Source: Lysinibacillus fusiformis (GTDB taxonomy: Bacteria > Bacillota > Bacilli > Bacillales_A > Planococcaceae). Taken from it: a stretch of 64,000 nucleotides of DNA. The DNA lies in contig JASENG010000001.1 in NCBI GenBank assembly GCA_030027265.1, positions 310,001 to 374,000 of the forward strand. The letters are read 5' to 3'. The notes beneath the pieces were generated by a model, which was not told the DNA's origin, ran no database searches, and was given only the letters and a program-made list of their open reading frames with translations. Shown here piece by piece: positions 47,930-56,738 of the stretch. Position 1 is the first letter of the stretch. Each line of letters begins with the position of its first letter. Both the position numbers and the translations under genes were made by a program.

Positions 47930-48454
47930 ATGATACGTTTCTTAATCCCTTTTGTAGCAGTTGTTTTATTTTTGTTGGAGCCGGAATTTGCATTGTTCTC
48001 GCCCATTAGCTGGGGGGAGCAGACCCTTACTTTAGTACCGCGTTTTGTCATACTCTATCTCATATTTATTTCCATCTACTATAGTAAAAAAAGAGCTTGT
48101 TTGTATGGATTAATTTTTGGACTCTTGTATGATGTGTTTTACATTGATATTATTGGATTATATTCCTTTTTATATCCACTCCTCTGTTTTATTGCAGGAT
48201 CAACTGTAAGATTTATCCATCAACATTTAAGTGTTACAACAATATTATCCGTAGTGCTAGTAGCTTTAATGGAAGTTTTTTTGTATTATTTCTTTTATTT
48301 TATTCAGTTTACGACAATTCCGGTAAGCGATTTTTTAAGCAACCGATTACTTCCAACCATAATCGCGAACCTATTATTTTTAATAATGCTTGGTTGGGCA
48401 TTTAAATATTTAATCAATGCGCGTGTGTTACAGCGTGCCCGAGATAATTCTTAA
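47930..48454 (+). CDS. mreD: Rod-shape determining membrane protein MreD
   Basis: A 174-residue protein with five to six hydrophobic helices and few conserved residues; RFLIPFVAVVLFLLEPEF at the start and GLIFGLLYDVFYIDIIGLYS in the middle fit MreD. Its ATG directly follows the mreC stop. Partner of MreC and the SEDS/PBP elongation machinery. Confidence 0.94.
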   Translation: MIRFLIPFVAVVLFLLEPEFALFSPISWGEQTLTLVPRFVILYLIFISIYYSKKRACLYGLIFGLLYDVFYIDIIGLYSFLYPLLCFIAGSTVRFIHQHLSVTTILSVVLVALMEVFLYYFFYFIQFTTIPVSDFLSNRLLPTIIANLLFLIMLGWAFKYLINARVLQRARDNS

Positions 48455-48483
48455 ATTGATTTGGCGTGAGGTGTCGCTTTTTT

Positions 48484-49152
48484 ATGAATAAACAACTTGT
48501 CCATATTAAGGGGACTAAAGCGGGGTTGGTACTTCGGCTTGATGATCAGTGCGCCTACGCAGAACTGGTAGAAGAACTTGAACGTAAGGTTTTAGAAGGT
48601 GGAATCGATGGGAAAGTTGATGTACAGCTGCATCTAGGAAATCGTTACCTATCGAGTGCGCAGCAAAAAGAACTCATCGCAATTGTACAAGGCCCGGGTA
48701 ATATGCACGTTTTAAAAGTCCACAGTGATGTGATAACAATTGAAGAAAGCAATGAAAAAGTTCTAACTGAACAGAGTGAAACCTACATTGGGATTATTCG
48801 CTCTGGACAAATTGTAAAAACTGATGGAGATATTGTTGTTATTGGTGATGTAAATCCAAATGGGAAAATTGAAGCTGGTGGAAGTATTTTTGTGCTTGGT
48901 AATTTAAGAGGTATTGCCCATGCAGGAGCAAATGGAAATAAAGAGGCGATTATCGTTGCGTCACATTTTGAACCTACCCACGTTTTAATTGATGACCAAA
49001 TTGAAGTTATGTCCAATGAACAGCCTTTTGTCAAAGAAAATGCAGAACAAATCTTTGCATTTATTGATAGAGAAGGCATAATTTCATATGAACGAGTACA
49101 AGAAGTAAGAAAAATACGTCCATTATTAAGTACGATTAAAGGAGGAAGCTAA
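48484..49152 (+). CDS. minC: Septum site-determining protein MinC
   Basis: FtsZ assembly inhibitor. The 222 residues have an N-terminal FtsZ-antagonist domain and a C-terminal beta-helix with VIGDVNPNGKIEAGGSIFVLGNLRGIAHAG (about residues 120-150), the MinD-binding face. ATG 48484 follows GAGGTG by 11 bases; an in-frame GTG at 48466 overlaps that site. Next to minD by one base. Confidence 0.96.
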   Translation: MNKQLVHIKGTKAGLVLRLDDQCAYAELVEELERKVLEGGIDGKVDVQLHLGNRYLSSAQQKELIAIVQGPGNMHVLKVHSDVITIEESNEKVLTEQSETYIGIIRSGQIVKTDGDIVVIGDVNPNGKIEAGGSIFVLGNLRGIAHAGANGNKEAIIVASHFEPTHVLIDDQIEVMSNEQPFVKENAEQIFAFIDREGIISYERVQEVRKIRPLLSTIKGGS

Positions 49153-49153
49153 T

Positions 49154-49951
49154 GTGGGTGTAGCAATAGTAATAACTTCAGGTAAAGGCGGAGTAGGTAA
49201 AACAACAACAACTGCCAATCTGGGAACTGCATTGGCTCTTCAAGGGAAAAAAGTATGTTTAGTAGATACAGATATTGGCTTACGAAACTTAGACTTGGTA
49301 TTAGGTTTAGATAATCGAATTATTTATGACTTAGTCGATGTCGTAGAAGGTCGCTGTAAAATTCATCAGGCGCTCGTAAAGGACAAGCGTGTAGATGAAA
49401 AACTATTTTTATTGCCTGCTGCTCAAACAACGGACAAAAATGCCGTAACGCCAGAGCAAATGAAGAGTTTAATAGATGAATTAAAGCGTGAATATGATTA
49501 TGTTTTAATTGACTGTCCTGCGGGTATTGAACAAGGTTATAAAAATGCGGTAGCGGGTGCAGACCGTGCTATTGTCGTAACAACTCCAGAAATTTCTGCC
49601 GTTCGTGATGCAGATCGCATTATCGGATTATTGGAGCAGGAAGCAATTGAACCGCCAAAATTGATTATCAATCGAATTCGTAAAGATTTAATGAAAAATG
49701 GAGATTCGTTGGATATTAATGAAATTACGACGCATTTGTCAATCGATTTATTAGGTATTGTGGTTGATAGTGAAGACGTAATCAGTTCATCCAACAAAGG
49801 TGAACCAATTGTCATGGACCCAAACAGCAAGGCTTCTTTAGGATATCGAAATATTGCTAGAAGAATTCTAGGTGAATCAGTTCCTTTAATGTCCATTGAG
49901 GATAACTCTAAAGGGATGTTTAAAAAGTTAATATCAATTTTCTCGAAATAG
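49154..49951 (+). CDS. minD: Septum site-determining ATPase MinD
   Basis: Deviant Walker A ATPase recruiting MinC to the membrane. The 265 residues have SGKGGVGKTTT at the N-terminus, switch segments DTDIGLRNLD and DCPAGIE, and a C-terminal amphipathic membrane-targeting helix (GMFKKLISIFSK). GTG start at 49154 with GGAGG upstream in minC. Terminator follows. Confidence 0.97.
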   Translation: MGVAIVITSGKGGVGKTTTTANLGTALALQGKKVCLVDTDIGLRNLDLVLGLDNRIIYDLVDVVEGRCKIHQALVKDKRVDEKLFLLPAAQTTDKNAVTPEQMKSLIDELKREYDYVLIDCPAGIEQGYKNAVAGADRAIVVTTPEISAVRDADRIIGLLEQEAIEPPKLIINRIRKDLMKNGDSLDINEITTHLSIDLLGIVVDSEDVISSSNKGEPIVMDPNSKASLGYRNIARRILGESVPLMSIEDNSKGMFKKLISIFSK

Positions 49952-49989
49952 AGATAATTCGTATATTATAAAATTCAAGTTTATACTAG

Positions 49990-50032
49990 CTGCAGACCAA
50001 CCCGGAAGTGTCGGATTGGCTGCAGTTTTTTT
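49990..50032 (+). terminator. Terminator of the mre-min operon
   Basis: CTGCAG-A-CCAA-C-CCG pairs with CGG-A-TTGG-C-TGCAG around a seven-base loop, followed by seven T (50026-50032). Confidence 0.88.
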
Positions 50033-50091
50033 GTTGTTAAGGAAATTATAAATTTCGCTTTGGGGATCACTTTTAAAAAAATAAATTTGAC

Positions 50092-50210
50092 ATCTAGCTC
50101 CAGCACCCTAGCCCCTCGAGGTCGCTTCGGTACCTTCCCACGTGTGGCAAGCACACTTGTCAGGTCCCTCCAGCGCTTGTCAGGGCTAATCAGGGCGCTT
50201 GCGCTTTTGT
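50092..50210. repeat. GC-rich structured intergenic repeat element
   Basis: A ~120-base segment strikingly richer in GC than its surroundings, from TCTAGCTCCAGC to GGGCGCTTGCGCTTTT. It is full of inverted pairs: CCCTAGCCC with GGGCTAATCAGGG, GTGTG with CACAC around GCAAG, and AGCGC with GCGCT. I recall near-identical elements scattered through Bacillales genomes, but cannot confirm here. ORFs across it on both strands are chance. It separates minD from spoIVFA. Confidence 0.7.
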
Positions 50211-50375
50211 TCTTCGTGGCTGCCAAACCCGATGCTATTCAATTATTCTCGAATCGGAGATGCTCCTTTTCTCCCTTATAAAAAAAGTTAAATTGGATTA
50301 AGTTTCAGATTCGACTTAATTGGACAGTTTCTTTTCATTTCCACTAGAATCCTAATTTCATATTTTTCATATACT

Positions 50376-50951
50376 ATGAAAAAGAGAATGGATGAGGTAG
50401 TGAACAAGAAATGGAAATGGATTGCGGCTATTGTTCTCTGCGGTGTCGTCATAATGGGCATTCGACTGCAAGAGAGAGGGCAATTAGCAGTAGATGTGAA
50501 AAAAGTTGTTTATAGCTCTGAAGATCTAACTATCATGCGTAATTTGCTGAGAGAGGTATTTGGTCAAGAAACAGATGAGAAAATTACGGTCTCAACCGAA
50601 AGCATAAACCAGGAACTATTATCATTTGTTTCAATCAAACCCTTTGATCATGGCTTTTTATTAACGTTTGAAGAACCGATTCCGATACTTGCAATCGAAA
50701 ATGGTTTAGTTGTATATACGGGTCATACAACACACACCGGAAAAACAATTTCAGTATTTTATGAAGATGATACGACTGTCACTTATGGAAATGTGGATTC
50801 GTTTTCATTATTGCCATATACATCTATTGAAAGAGGAGGTACTCTTGCAAACAAAGAACCAGGGGATCTATATATAAAAATAGAAAAAGACGACAAAGTG
50901 TTAAGCCTGGAGGAAACTTTAGAATGGATGAAAGAGCATACGCAATCATGA
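50376..50951 (+). CDS. spoIVFA: SpoIVFA-like regulator of SpoIVFB
   Basis: SpoIVFA anchors and restrains the protease SpoIVFB in the outer forespore membrane. This 191-residue version has one membrane helix near residues 14-28 (WIAAIVLCGVVIMGI) and a degenerate LytM-like C-terminal domain (ENGLVVYTGHTTHTGKTISV...TYGNVDSF), without a metal-binding HxH. It lacks the long cytoplasmic N-terminus of B. subtilis (about 264 residues). The start is uncertain (ATG 50376 or 50388, neither with a strong ribosome site). It overlaps spoIVFB by 28 bases. Confidence 0.75.
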   Translation: MKKRMDEVVNKKWKWIAAIVLCGVVIMGIRLQERGQLAVDVKKVVYSSEDLTIMRNLLREVFGQETDEKITVSTESINQELLSFVSIKPFDHGFLLTFEEPIPILAIENGLVVYTGHTTHTGKTISVFYEDDTTVTYGNVDSFSLLPYTSIERGGTLANKEPGDLYIKIEKDDKVLSLEETLEWMKEHTQS

Positions 50952-51562
50952 TGCGTATGACCATTCATCCATTATTTTTGCCGATTCTGTTTAGTATTGT
51001 GTTATCTGGTAATATTTCCTATTATGCACTTATTTTAAGTTCTTTAATTATTCATGAAGTGGGGCATATCATCGCCGCTTATCTGTGCGGAGTAAAGGTA
51101 GAGCGATGTGTCATTATGCCATATGGGGGCGAAATTGAACTAAAGGGGAATAACTCGATTGCTCCTAAAAAACAACTCGTTATTGCACTTGGCGGACCTG
51201 TTGCCACGATTTGTTGCATCGCAGCTACACCGTTTCTAGATCCGTTGCTGGCTGAGCCAGTGTTGAAGATTCAAATTGTTTTGCTCGGAATCAATCTTAT
51301 TCCGATTTGGCCATTGGATGGCGGGCGCATTATTATGTCACTTATCCATATTTTTTACCCGCGGATTCGAATGGTGGAATTCTACTTAACCATTTCACTC
51401 ATACTAATAGCGGTTTCTGTATTTATTACGTTTATTTTATTGCCAAAAACTTTATTTTTACTTGTATTGAGTATCTTTTTATTTTTACAAATTGTGAATG
51501 AGTGGAGATTTCGAAAATATCGATTTGCTTTTGAAAAACATGTCATTAAACGGTTGACTTAA
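50924..51562 (+). CDS. spoIVFB: SpoIVFB intramembrane metalloprotease, short form
   Basis: Cleaves pro-sigma-K in the mother cell. The 212 residues contain HEVGH (His44, Glu45, His48) within a helix and the third ligand Asp132 in PIWPLDGGRI, both in membrane segments. The B. subtilis protein (288 residues) continues with a CBS domain; this one ends shortly after the last helix, so the ATP-sensing domain appears absent. GGAGG precedes ATG 50924 by ten bases. Confidence 0.85.
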   Translation: MDERAYAIMMRMTIHPLFLPILFSIVLSGNISYYALILSSLIIHEVGHIIAAYLCGVKVERCVIMPYGGEIELKGNNSIAPKKQLVIALGGPVATICCIAATPFLDPLLAEPVLKIQIVLLGINLIPIWPLDGGRIIMSLIHIFYPRIRMVEFYLTISLILIAVSVFITFILLPKTLFLLVLSIFLFLQIVNEWRFRKYRFAFEKHVIKRLT

Positions 51563-51581
51563 AACTTTATCCTGTGATAAT
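51554..51581 (+). promoter_or_regulatory. Promoter of the rplU operon
   Basis: TTGACT (51554-51559), 16-nt spacer, GATAAT (51576-51581) with TG one base before it: a strong extended promoter overlapping the end of spoIVFB. Confidence 0.72.
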
Positions 51582-51584
51582 ATT

Positions 51585-51693
51585 GTAATGTTATTGTTTG
51601 TAGCACCCGTGCTACAACCGCACTGGGAAGGTCTTAAGCATCGCAAGATCACCTTTCATTACAGGCGAGTCTGAGTCTAAGAGGAGGTGCATT
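51585..51693 (+). ncRNA. Ribosomal protein L21 leader RNA
   Basis: The transcript leader between the promoter and rplU folds into a GTAGCAC/GTGCTAC stem, an AACCGCACTGGGA segment and an AAGGT/ACCTT stem (51628-51655 region), matching the L21 leader known in Firmicutes, which is thought to mediate feedback control by L21 or its partners. Confidence 0.72.
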
Positions 51694-51696
51694 TTA

Positions 51697-52005
51697 ATGT
51701 ACGCAATTATCGAAACTGGTGGAAAACAAATCAAAGTAGAAGCTGGACAAGAGATCTATGTTGAAAAACTAGGTGTTGAAGCTGACGAAGTAGTTACTTT
51801 TGATAAAGTTTTATTCGTGGGTGGAGAAACAGTGAAAGTTGGAGCTCCAACTGTTGCAGGTGCTACTGTTACAGCGAAAGTTGTAAAAGAAGGACGCGCG
51901 AAAAAAATTACTGTATTCAAATACAAAGCGAAGAAAAACTACCGTCGTAAGCAAGGTCATCGTCAACCTTACACTAAATTAGTTGTTGAAGCAATCAACG
52001 CTTAA
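51697..52005 (+). CDS. rplU: Ribosomal protein L21
   Basis: 50S subunit protein of 102 residues with the standard [18 protein letters not shown] start and the C-terminal [22 protein letters not shown]-binding tail. GAGGAGGTG precedes the ATG. First gene of rplU-prp-rpmA, controlled by the leader RNA upstream. Confidence 0.98.
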   Translation: MYAIIETGGKQIKVEAGQEIYVEKLGVEADEVVTFDKVLFVGGETVKVGAPTVAGATVTAKVVKEGRAKKITVFKYKAKKNYRRKQGHRQPYTKLVVEAINA

Positions 52006-52023
52006 GAGTCGAGGTGAATGGAA

Positions 52024-52368
52024 ATGATTACTGTTACAATTCATCACGATCAAAATAGACACGTTTCTGCATTCGAATTTTCAGGTCATGCTGAGTATGA
52101 TCAAACAGGCAAAGATTTAGTATGTGCAGGGGCATCAACAATTGCCATTGGTACTGTAAATGCTATCTATGCATTACTGCAAATCGAGCCGGAAATCAAC
52201 CAGGCAACAGAAGGTGGAGGCTATCTTCGTGTAGATCTTCCTACTGGTCTTGATGTGGAAGTCGATGCAAAATTACAACTTATTGTCCAAGTTATGACTG
52301 CTCAAGTTTACTCGATGGTTCAAACTTATGGACAATATATTAAAATTAACTACAACCAAGTAGCCTAG
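52024..52368 (+). CDS. prp: Ribosomal-processing cysteine protease Prp
   Basis: Removes the N-terminal extension of L27 in Firmicutes. The 114 residues have catalytic His22 ([11 protein letters not shown]) and Cys34 (LVCAGAS), the same positions as characterised Prp. ATG 52024 is seven bases after GAGGTG; the ATG at 52018 is too close. It sits between rplU and its substrate gene rpmA, as in other Firmicutes (B. subtilis ysxB). Confidence 0.95.
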   Translation: MITVTIHHDQNRHVSAFEFSGHAEYDQTGKDLVCAGASTIAIGTVNAIYALLQIEPEINQATEGGGYLRVDLPTGLDVEVDAKLQLIVQVMTAQVYSMVQTYGQYIKINYNQVA

Positions 52369-52384
52369 TAGGAGGTGGAACGAA

Positions 52385-52684
52385 ATGAAATTGTTACTTT
52401 CTTTAGACCTTCAATTTTTCGCTTCGAAAAAAGGGGTAGGTTCTACAAAGAACGGACGTGACTCTGAGTCAAAACGTCTTGGTGCTAAACGTGCTGATGG
52501 TCAATTCGTATCAGGTGGTTCAATTCTTTACCGTCAACGCGGTACAAAAATTTACCCAGGTACAAACGTAGGCCGCGGTGGAGATGACACACTATACGCA
52601 AAAGTGGATGGTGTTGTTAAATTCGAACGTTTAGGTCGCGACAAGAAAAAAGTAAGTGTATACCCTGTAGCTCAAGAAGCTTAA
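52385..52684 (+). CDS. rpmA: Ribosomal protein L27 with cleavable N-terminal extension
   Basis: A 99-residue L27. It begins [12 protein letters not shown] followed by [14 protein letters not shown]; the LQFF/A junction after residue 12 is the Prp cleavage site, so the mature form starts at Ala13. GGAGGTGG precedes the ATG. Terminator follows. Confidence 0.98.
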   Translation: MKLLLSLDLQFFASKKGVGSTKNGRDSESKRLGAKRADGQFVSGGSILYRQRGTKIYPGTNVGRGGDDTLYAKVDGVVKFERLGRDKKKVSVYPVAQEA

Positions 52685-52699
52685 TAGTATATCTTATAC

Positions 52700-52729
52700 A
52701 AAAAGGACTGCTAGCAAGCAGTCCTTTTT
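52700..52729 (+). terminator. Terminator after rpmA
   Basis: AAAAAGGACTGCT (52700-52712) pairs perfectly with AGCAGTCCTTTTT (52717-52729) around a four-base loop. Confidence 0.92.
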
Positions 52730-52919
52730 CATGTATTAGAGAAGTTATGTTGAAATAGAAATAAAGAACAAGGAAAAGTTTATTTGTTCTCTATGGATAC
52801 CTGAAATTTTCTTAAAGTATTCCTACACGGTGTAGAGTAAAGAAAGGCGGAAAATAGAAAAGCTTGTTATACTAATAAGATATTGGTAGAATTTTTTCTA
52901 TTACGTTTGGAGGAGAAAC

Positions 52920-53447
52920 ATGAAGACTTCAACACTTTCGGTTATTGATGTTTTAAAATTTGCTAATCATGATTATATGAACCAACTTCAATTGTTAAAA
53001 ATGAACTTAGATCTGGGCAGGGTCGAAGAAGCAAAATTAATTATTGAAAAACTATCAGAGCAAAGTAAAACCTTTTCAAATATCAATAAACTAAAATTAC
53101 CTAAAACGTTGGAATGGCTCCAAACTATTCAATGGAGATATCAAGCATTTGAAATTACCTTGAATTGTAATGCTGCAGTTCCAGTTGATATGAAAAAAGA
53201 TGAACAAATTGTAGAATACTTAGAAAAGACAGTTATTCATGTTTACGATACTCTAGATCCTTTTACAGAACAGAAACTAGATATCTCTATTGAATCTAAT
53301 GAGAAACAATTTACTTTTCTTTTTTACTTGAAAGGTAAGTGGGAAGCTCAAAATTTCAATCATGAAGAGAATAACGATTTAAAGGTTCAAACATATGAAC
53401 AAACTAATAATGAGTGGAAGTATGCTTTGATCATAGAACAGGAGTGA
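52920..53447 (+). CDS. spo0B: Sporulation phosphotransferase Spo0B
   Basis: Passes phosphate from Spo0F to Spo0A in the phosphorelay. The 175 residues contain His17 in [16 protein letters not shown], the phosphorylated-helix pattern (B. subtilis HDWMNKLQLIKGNL), and a C-terminal degenerate kinase-like domain. Position directly before obg is diagnostic. GGAGG precedes the ATG. Confidence 0.9.
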   Translation: MKTSTLSVIDVLKFANHDYMNQLQLLKMNLDLGRVEEAKLIIEKLSEQSKTFSNINKLKLPKTLEWLQTIQWRYQAFEITLNCNAAVPVDMKKDEQIVEYLEKTVIHVYDTLDPFTEQKLDISIESNEKQFTFLFYLKGKWEAQNFNHEENNDLKVQTYEQTNNEWKYALIIEQE

Positions 53448-53452
53448 ATGGA

Positions 53453-54742
53453 ATGTTTGTCGATCACGTCAAGATTTACGTGAAAGGTGGAGACGGCGGC
53501 GATGGTATGGTTGCCTTTCGCCGTGAAAAATATGTACCAAACGGTGGTCCAGCAGGTGGAGATGGCGGTAATGGAGGAAATGTCGTTTTCCTGGTAGAAG
53601 AAGGATTACGAACACTAATGGATTTCCGTTATCAACGTCACTTTAAGGCTGACCGTGGTGAACACGGGATGAGTAAAGGAATGCACGGAAGAAACTCTGG
53701 TGATTTAGTAGTAAAAGTTCCACCCGGTACGGTAGTAATGAATGAAGAAACAGGCGCAGTTATCGCGGATTTAGTAGAACACGGACAAACTGCAGTAATT
53801 GCTCGTGGAGGACGTGGAGGACGCGGGAATAGCCGTTTTGCTACACCTGCAAATCCAGCGCCAGAGCTTGCGGAAAAAGGCGAGCCAGGTCAAGAATTAA
53901 ATGTTATATTAGAGTTGAAAGTGTTGGCTGATGTAGGTTTAGTTGGCTTCCCAAGTGTTGGTAAATCAACTTTATTATCAGTAGTTTCAGCAGCAAAACC
54001 TAAAATTGGTGCCTATCATTTTACAACCATTGTTCCAAATTTGGGAATGGTTGAAACAGATGATGGCCGAAGCTTTGCAATGGCTGATTTACCGGGTCTG
54101 ATTGAAGGTGCCCACCAAGGTGTTGGATTAGGTATGCAATTCCTTCGCCATATTGAAAGAACAAGAGTAATTGTTCATGTGATCGATATGTCAGGTATGG
54201 AAGGCCGTGATCCATATGATGATTACTTAACAATCAATGAAGAGCTAAAGCAATACAATTTACGTTTAACAGAAAGACCGCAAATTGTAGTTGCCAATAA
54301 AATGGACATGCCAGATGCAGAAGAAAACTTAAAGGCATTTAAAGAAAAAGTTGGAGATTCTGTCAAGGTGTATCCTGTTTCTGCGGTTTCGCGCCAAGGT
54401 TTAAAACCTGTATTGTTTGAGATTGCCGACTTGCTTGAAGTGACACCTCACTTTGAATTGCATGAAGTAGTTGCAGAAGATAGTGATGCAACTGTACTAT
54501 ATAAACATGAGAAAAAAGGCGATGACTTCGAAATCACGCGTGATGATGACGGGGCATATGTATTATCGGGCTACTCGATTGAACGTCTATTCAAAATGAC
54601 TGATTTCAGTCGTGAAGATGGTATTCGCCGTTTCGCAAGACAATTACGTGGAATGGGTGTCGATGATGCTTTACGTGAACGTGGAGCAAAAGACGGAGAC
54701 ATCGTCCGCTTAATGGAATTCGAATTTGAATTTATAGAATAA
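53453..54742 (+). CDS. obg: Obg GTPase (CgtA)
   Basis: Essential GTPase linked to 50S assembly and stress signalling. The 429 residues have the Gly-rich Obg fold at the N-terminus ([19 protein letters not shown]), G1 [16 protein letters not shown], and a C-terminal OCT domain. ATG 53453 follows AGGAGTGA and gives the standard [13 protein letters not shown] start; an upstream in-frame start at 53414 overlaps spo0B and is not used by the family. Confidence 0.97.
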   Translation: MFVDHVKIYVKGGDGGDGMVAFRREKYVPNGGPAGGDGGNGGNVVFLVEEGLRTLMDFRYQRHFKADRGEHGMSKGMHGRNSGDLVVKVPPGTVVMNEETGAVIADLVEHGQTAVIARGGRGGRGNSRFATPANPAPELAEKGEPGQELNVILELKVLADVGLVGFPSVGKSTLLSVVSAAKPKIGAYHFTTIVPNLGMVETDDGRSFAMADLPGLIEGAHQGVGLGMQFLRHIERTRVIVHVIDMSGMEGRDPYDDYLTINEELKQYNLRLTERPQIVVANKMDMPDAEENLKAFKEKVGDSVKVYPVSAVSRQGLKPVLFEIADLLEVTPHFELHEVVAEDSDATVLYKHEKKGDDFEITRDDDGAYVLSGYSIERLFKMTDFSREDGIRRFARQLRGMGVDDALRERGAKDGDIVRLMEFEFEFIE

Positions 54743-54780
54743 CTTATAATAATGGATCGTAAGAGTTTTGGAGGGAGAGT

Positions 54781-55236
54781 ATGAAAAACGTTGCCAATCA
54801 ACGGTATTATTTAGTTCGGGAAGATGTGCTAACAGATGCTATGCAAAAAACTTTAGAGGCAAAGCATTTATTGCAAAGTGGTGCAGTTTCTTCAATCTGG
54901 GATGCGGTAAAAGAAGTGGACTTATCGCGAAGCGCATTTTATAAATATCGAGATGCCGTTTTTCCTTTTCACTCCATTGTACGTGAACGTATTCTAACGA
55001 TTTTTATACAATTGCAAGATGAAAAAGGAACACTCGCTAGTCTACTTGAAATCATTACAGTTGCACAATGCAATATTTTAACGATTCATCAAACGATCCC
55101 TATACAGGGAAGAGCGAATGTAACATTATCCTTAGATGTAACAAGTATGGTGTTTGAGTTGGATGAGCTGATTCAACAATTAAAAAAATTGGAATTTGTT
55201 GAATCCGCAGAAGTCATAAGTTCCGGTGCGCTTTAA
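54781..55236 (+). CDS. pheB: ACT-domain protein PheB
   Basis: A 151-residue protein with an N-terminal helical part (VSSIWDAVKEVDLSRSAFYKYRDAVFPF, HTH-like) and a C-terminal ACT domain beginning RILTIFIQLQDEKGTLASLLEII. In B. subtilis pheB lies between obg and pheA, as here. Its exact role in aromatic amino acid control is unsettled. GGAGGG precedes the ATG; a terminator separates it from pheA. Confidence 0.93.
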   Translation: MKNVANQRYYLVREDVLTDAMQKTLEAKHLLQSGAVSSIWDAVKEVDLSRSAFYKYRDAVFPFHSIVRERILTIFIQLQDEKGTLASLLEIITVAQCNILTIHQTIPIQGRANVTLSLDVTSMVFELDELIQQLKKLEFVESAEVISSGAL

Positions 55237-55309
55237 CAATAAGGGAAGATTAGGCGCTGAACGCTTTTGTTCTAGTTGCAAAATCTATATGAACGAGTAA
55301 AAATAAAGA

Positions 55310-55344
55310 AGAGAGCAAAGTACGATTTTTGCTCTCTCTTTTTT
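55310..55344 (+). terminator. Terminator between pheB and pheA
   Basis: AGAGAGCAAA (55310-55319) pairs with TTTGCTCTCT (55328-55337), followed by a T-rich run. Confidence 0.82.
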
Positions 55345-55402
55345 CAATATATAATTGATTGAATAATGAAAATTTATTGAATGATATAGGGGTGCATACA
55401 TA

Positions 55403-56275
55403 GTGAAAAATGAAGAGGTAAATCAACGGATTGCATATTTGGGACCAGAAGCTTCCTTTACCTATTTAGCAACAAAGAGTTTATTTCCAAATGGTGGGCT
55501 AATGCCTTTTTCGACCATACCTGAATGTATTGAGGCTGTTTCTGAAGATAAGGTGGACCTAGCAGTAGTACCGCTTGAAAATACCATTGAAGGTACTGTA
55601 CCACTGACTATCGACTATTTATATCATGAGGCGGATTTATTCATAGTGGCAGATTGCCTTTCTAAAATTCAACAACATTTAATGGTACATAAAAATCAAA
55701 AAGAGAATTGGCAAAATGTCGAGGAAATCTATTCACACCCTCATGCGCTAGCCCAATGCCATAAATATTTGTATTATCGCTTTAGTTCTGTTCCGTTGCA
55801 TAGATACTCTTCTACATCCGCTGCAGCAAAATTAGTATCTGAAAATCCGGATCGTTGTATTGCAGCAATCGGCAATAGTTCGTCAGCAGAGAAATATGAT
55901 TTAGAGATTGTTCAAAGAAATATTCATGACTTCCATTTCAATCATACGCGTTTTCTTGTTTTATCGAAAAAAAATACGCGATTGCCTATTGAGAAGTCAG
56001 AAGGAAATGCGAAAACAACCCTGATGATTACGTTGCCTCTTAACATTTCAGGTGCCTTACACCAAGTACTTTCTGTTTTTGCTTGGCGTAAACTAGATTT
56101 AAGCAAAATTGAGTCGCGTCCATTAAAAACAGGATTAGGGGAGTATTTCTTCATCATAGATGTCCATGCGGATGAAAATGAAGCGATGATGAAGGGAGCA
56201 ATGGAGGAACTTGCTGCTCTAGGCTGCAATGTGAAATCTCTTGGTACATACTATACATATTTAACACCAGAGTGA
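55403..56275 (+). CDS. pheA: Prephenate dehydratase
   Basis: Converts prephenate to phenylpyruvate in phenylalanine synthesis. The 290 residues start IAYLGPEASFTYLA, include the catalytic NHTRFLVL (TRF motif) and end with a regulatory ACT domain containing the ESRP phenylalanine-binding motif. Monofunctional: there is no chorismate mutase domain. Start is GTG 55403, eight bases after AGGGGTG. Confidence 0.96.
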   Translation: MKNEEVNQRIAYLGPEASFTYLATKSLFPNGGLMPFSTIPECIEAVSEDKVDLAVVPLENTIEGTVPLTIDYLYHEADLFIVADCLSKIQQHLMVHKNQKENWQNVEEIYSHPHALAQCHKYLYYRFSSVPLHRYSSTSAAAKLVSENPDRCIAAIGNSSSAEKYDLEIVQRNIHDFHFNHTRFLVLSKKNTRLPIEKSEGNAKTTLMITLPLNISGALHQVLSVFAWRKLDLSKIESRPLKTGLGEYFFIIDVHADENEAMMKGAMEELAALGCNVKSLGTYYTYLTPE

Positions 56276-56288
56276 AAGAGGGGAGAAT

Positions 56289-56675
56289 ATGAATATTATT
56301 CTTTTTGATGGAGACTGCCATTTTTGCAATGACAGCGTTCAATTTATCATAAAAAGGGATAAGAACAAGTATTTTAAATTTGCTTCCCTTCAAAGCGAAA
56401 TTGGACAGAAGCTGCTAAAACAACATCGAATTCCAAAAACGATGGACAGCATCGTATTTATAGAAGGAAATAATTGCTTTGTAAAATCAACAGCCGCACT
56501 AAAAATTTGCAGAAGATTGGATGGAGTTTGCAGGCTGTTTTATCCCTTCATTTTAATGCCGTTATTTTTACGAGACTTTACTTATGATTTTGTCGCACGG
56601 AATCGGCATAAACTGGGAAAGCAAACACAATGCAAAATTCCATCTAAAGAAGAATTGGAGCGGTTTATAGACTAG
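56289..56675 (+). CDS. yuxK: DCC-family thiol-disulfide oxidoreductase-like protein, YuxK-like
   Basis: A 128-residue protein with the DCC motif DGDCHFCNDSV near the N-terminus (Asp, Cys, x2, Cys), and SLQSEIGQKLL and DSIVFIEG further on. The family is predicted to be thioredoxin-like; function is unknown. It starts 13 bases after pheA with GAGGGGAG, so it is probably co-transcribed. Confidence 0.85.
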   Translation: MNIILFDGDCHFCNDSVQFIIKRDKNKYFKFASLQSEIGQKLLKQHRIPKTMDSIVFIEGNNCFVKSTAALKICRRLDGVCRLFYPFILMPLFLRDFTYDFVARNRHKLGKQTQCKIPSKEELERFID

Positions 56676-56677
56676 AT

Positions 56678-56715
56678 AAAAGTGGGCTGCCTGCAGATTG
56701 GAGAGCCCACTTTTT
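56678..56715. terminator. Bidirectional terminator between convergent yuxK and niaR
   Basis: AAAAGTGGGCT (56678-56688) pairs with AGCCCACTTTTT (56704-56715); the flanks give a T-run on either strand. Confidence 0.82.
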
Positions 56716-56738
56716 GTATGAATAAGACCGTTGACGTC

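Noticed and set aside
49981-50281. ORFs on both strands across 49981-50281
   Set aside because: They cross the mre-min terminator and the GC-rich repeat element; neither has a ribosome site.
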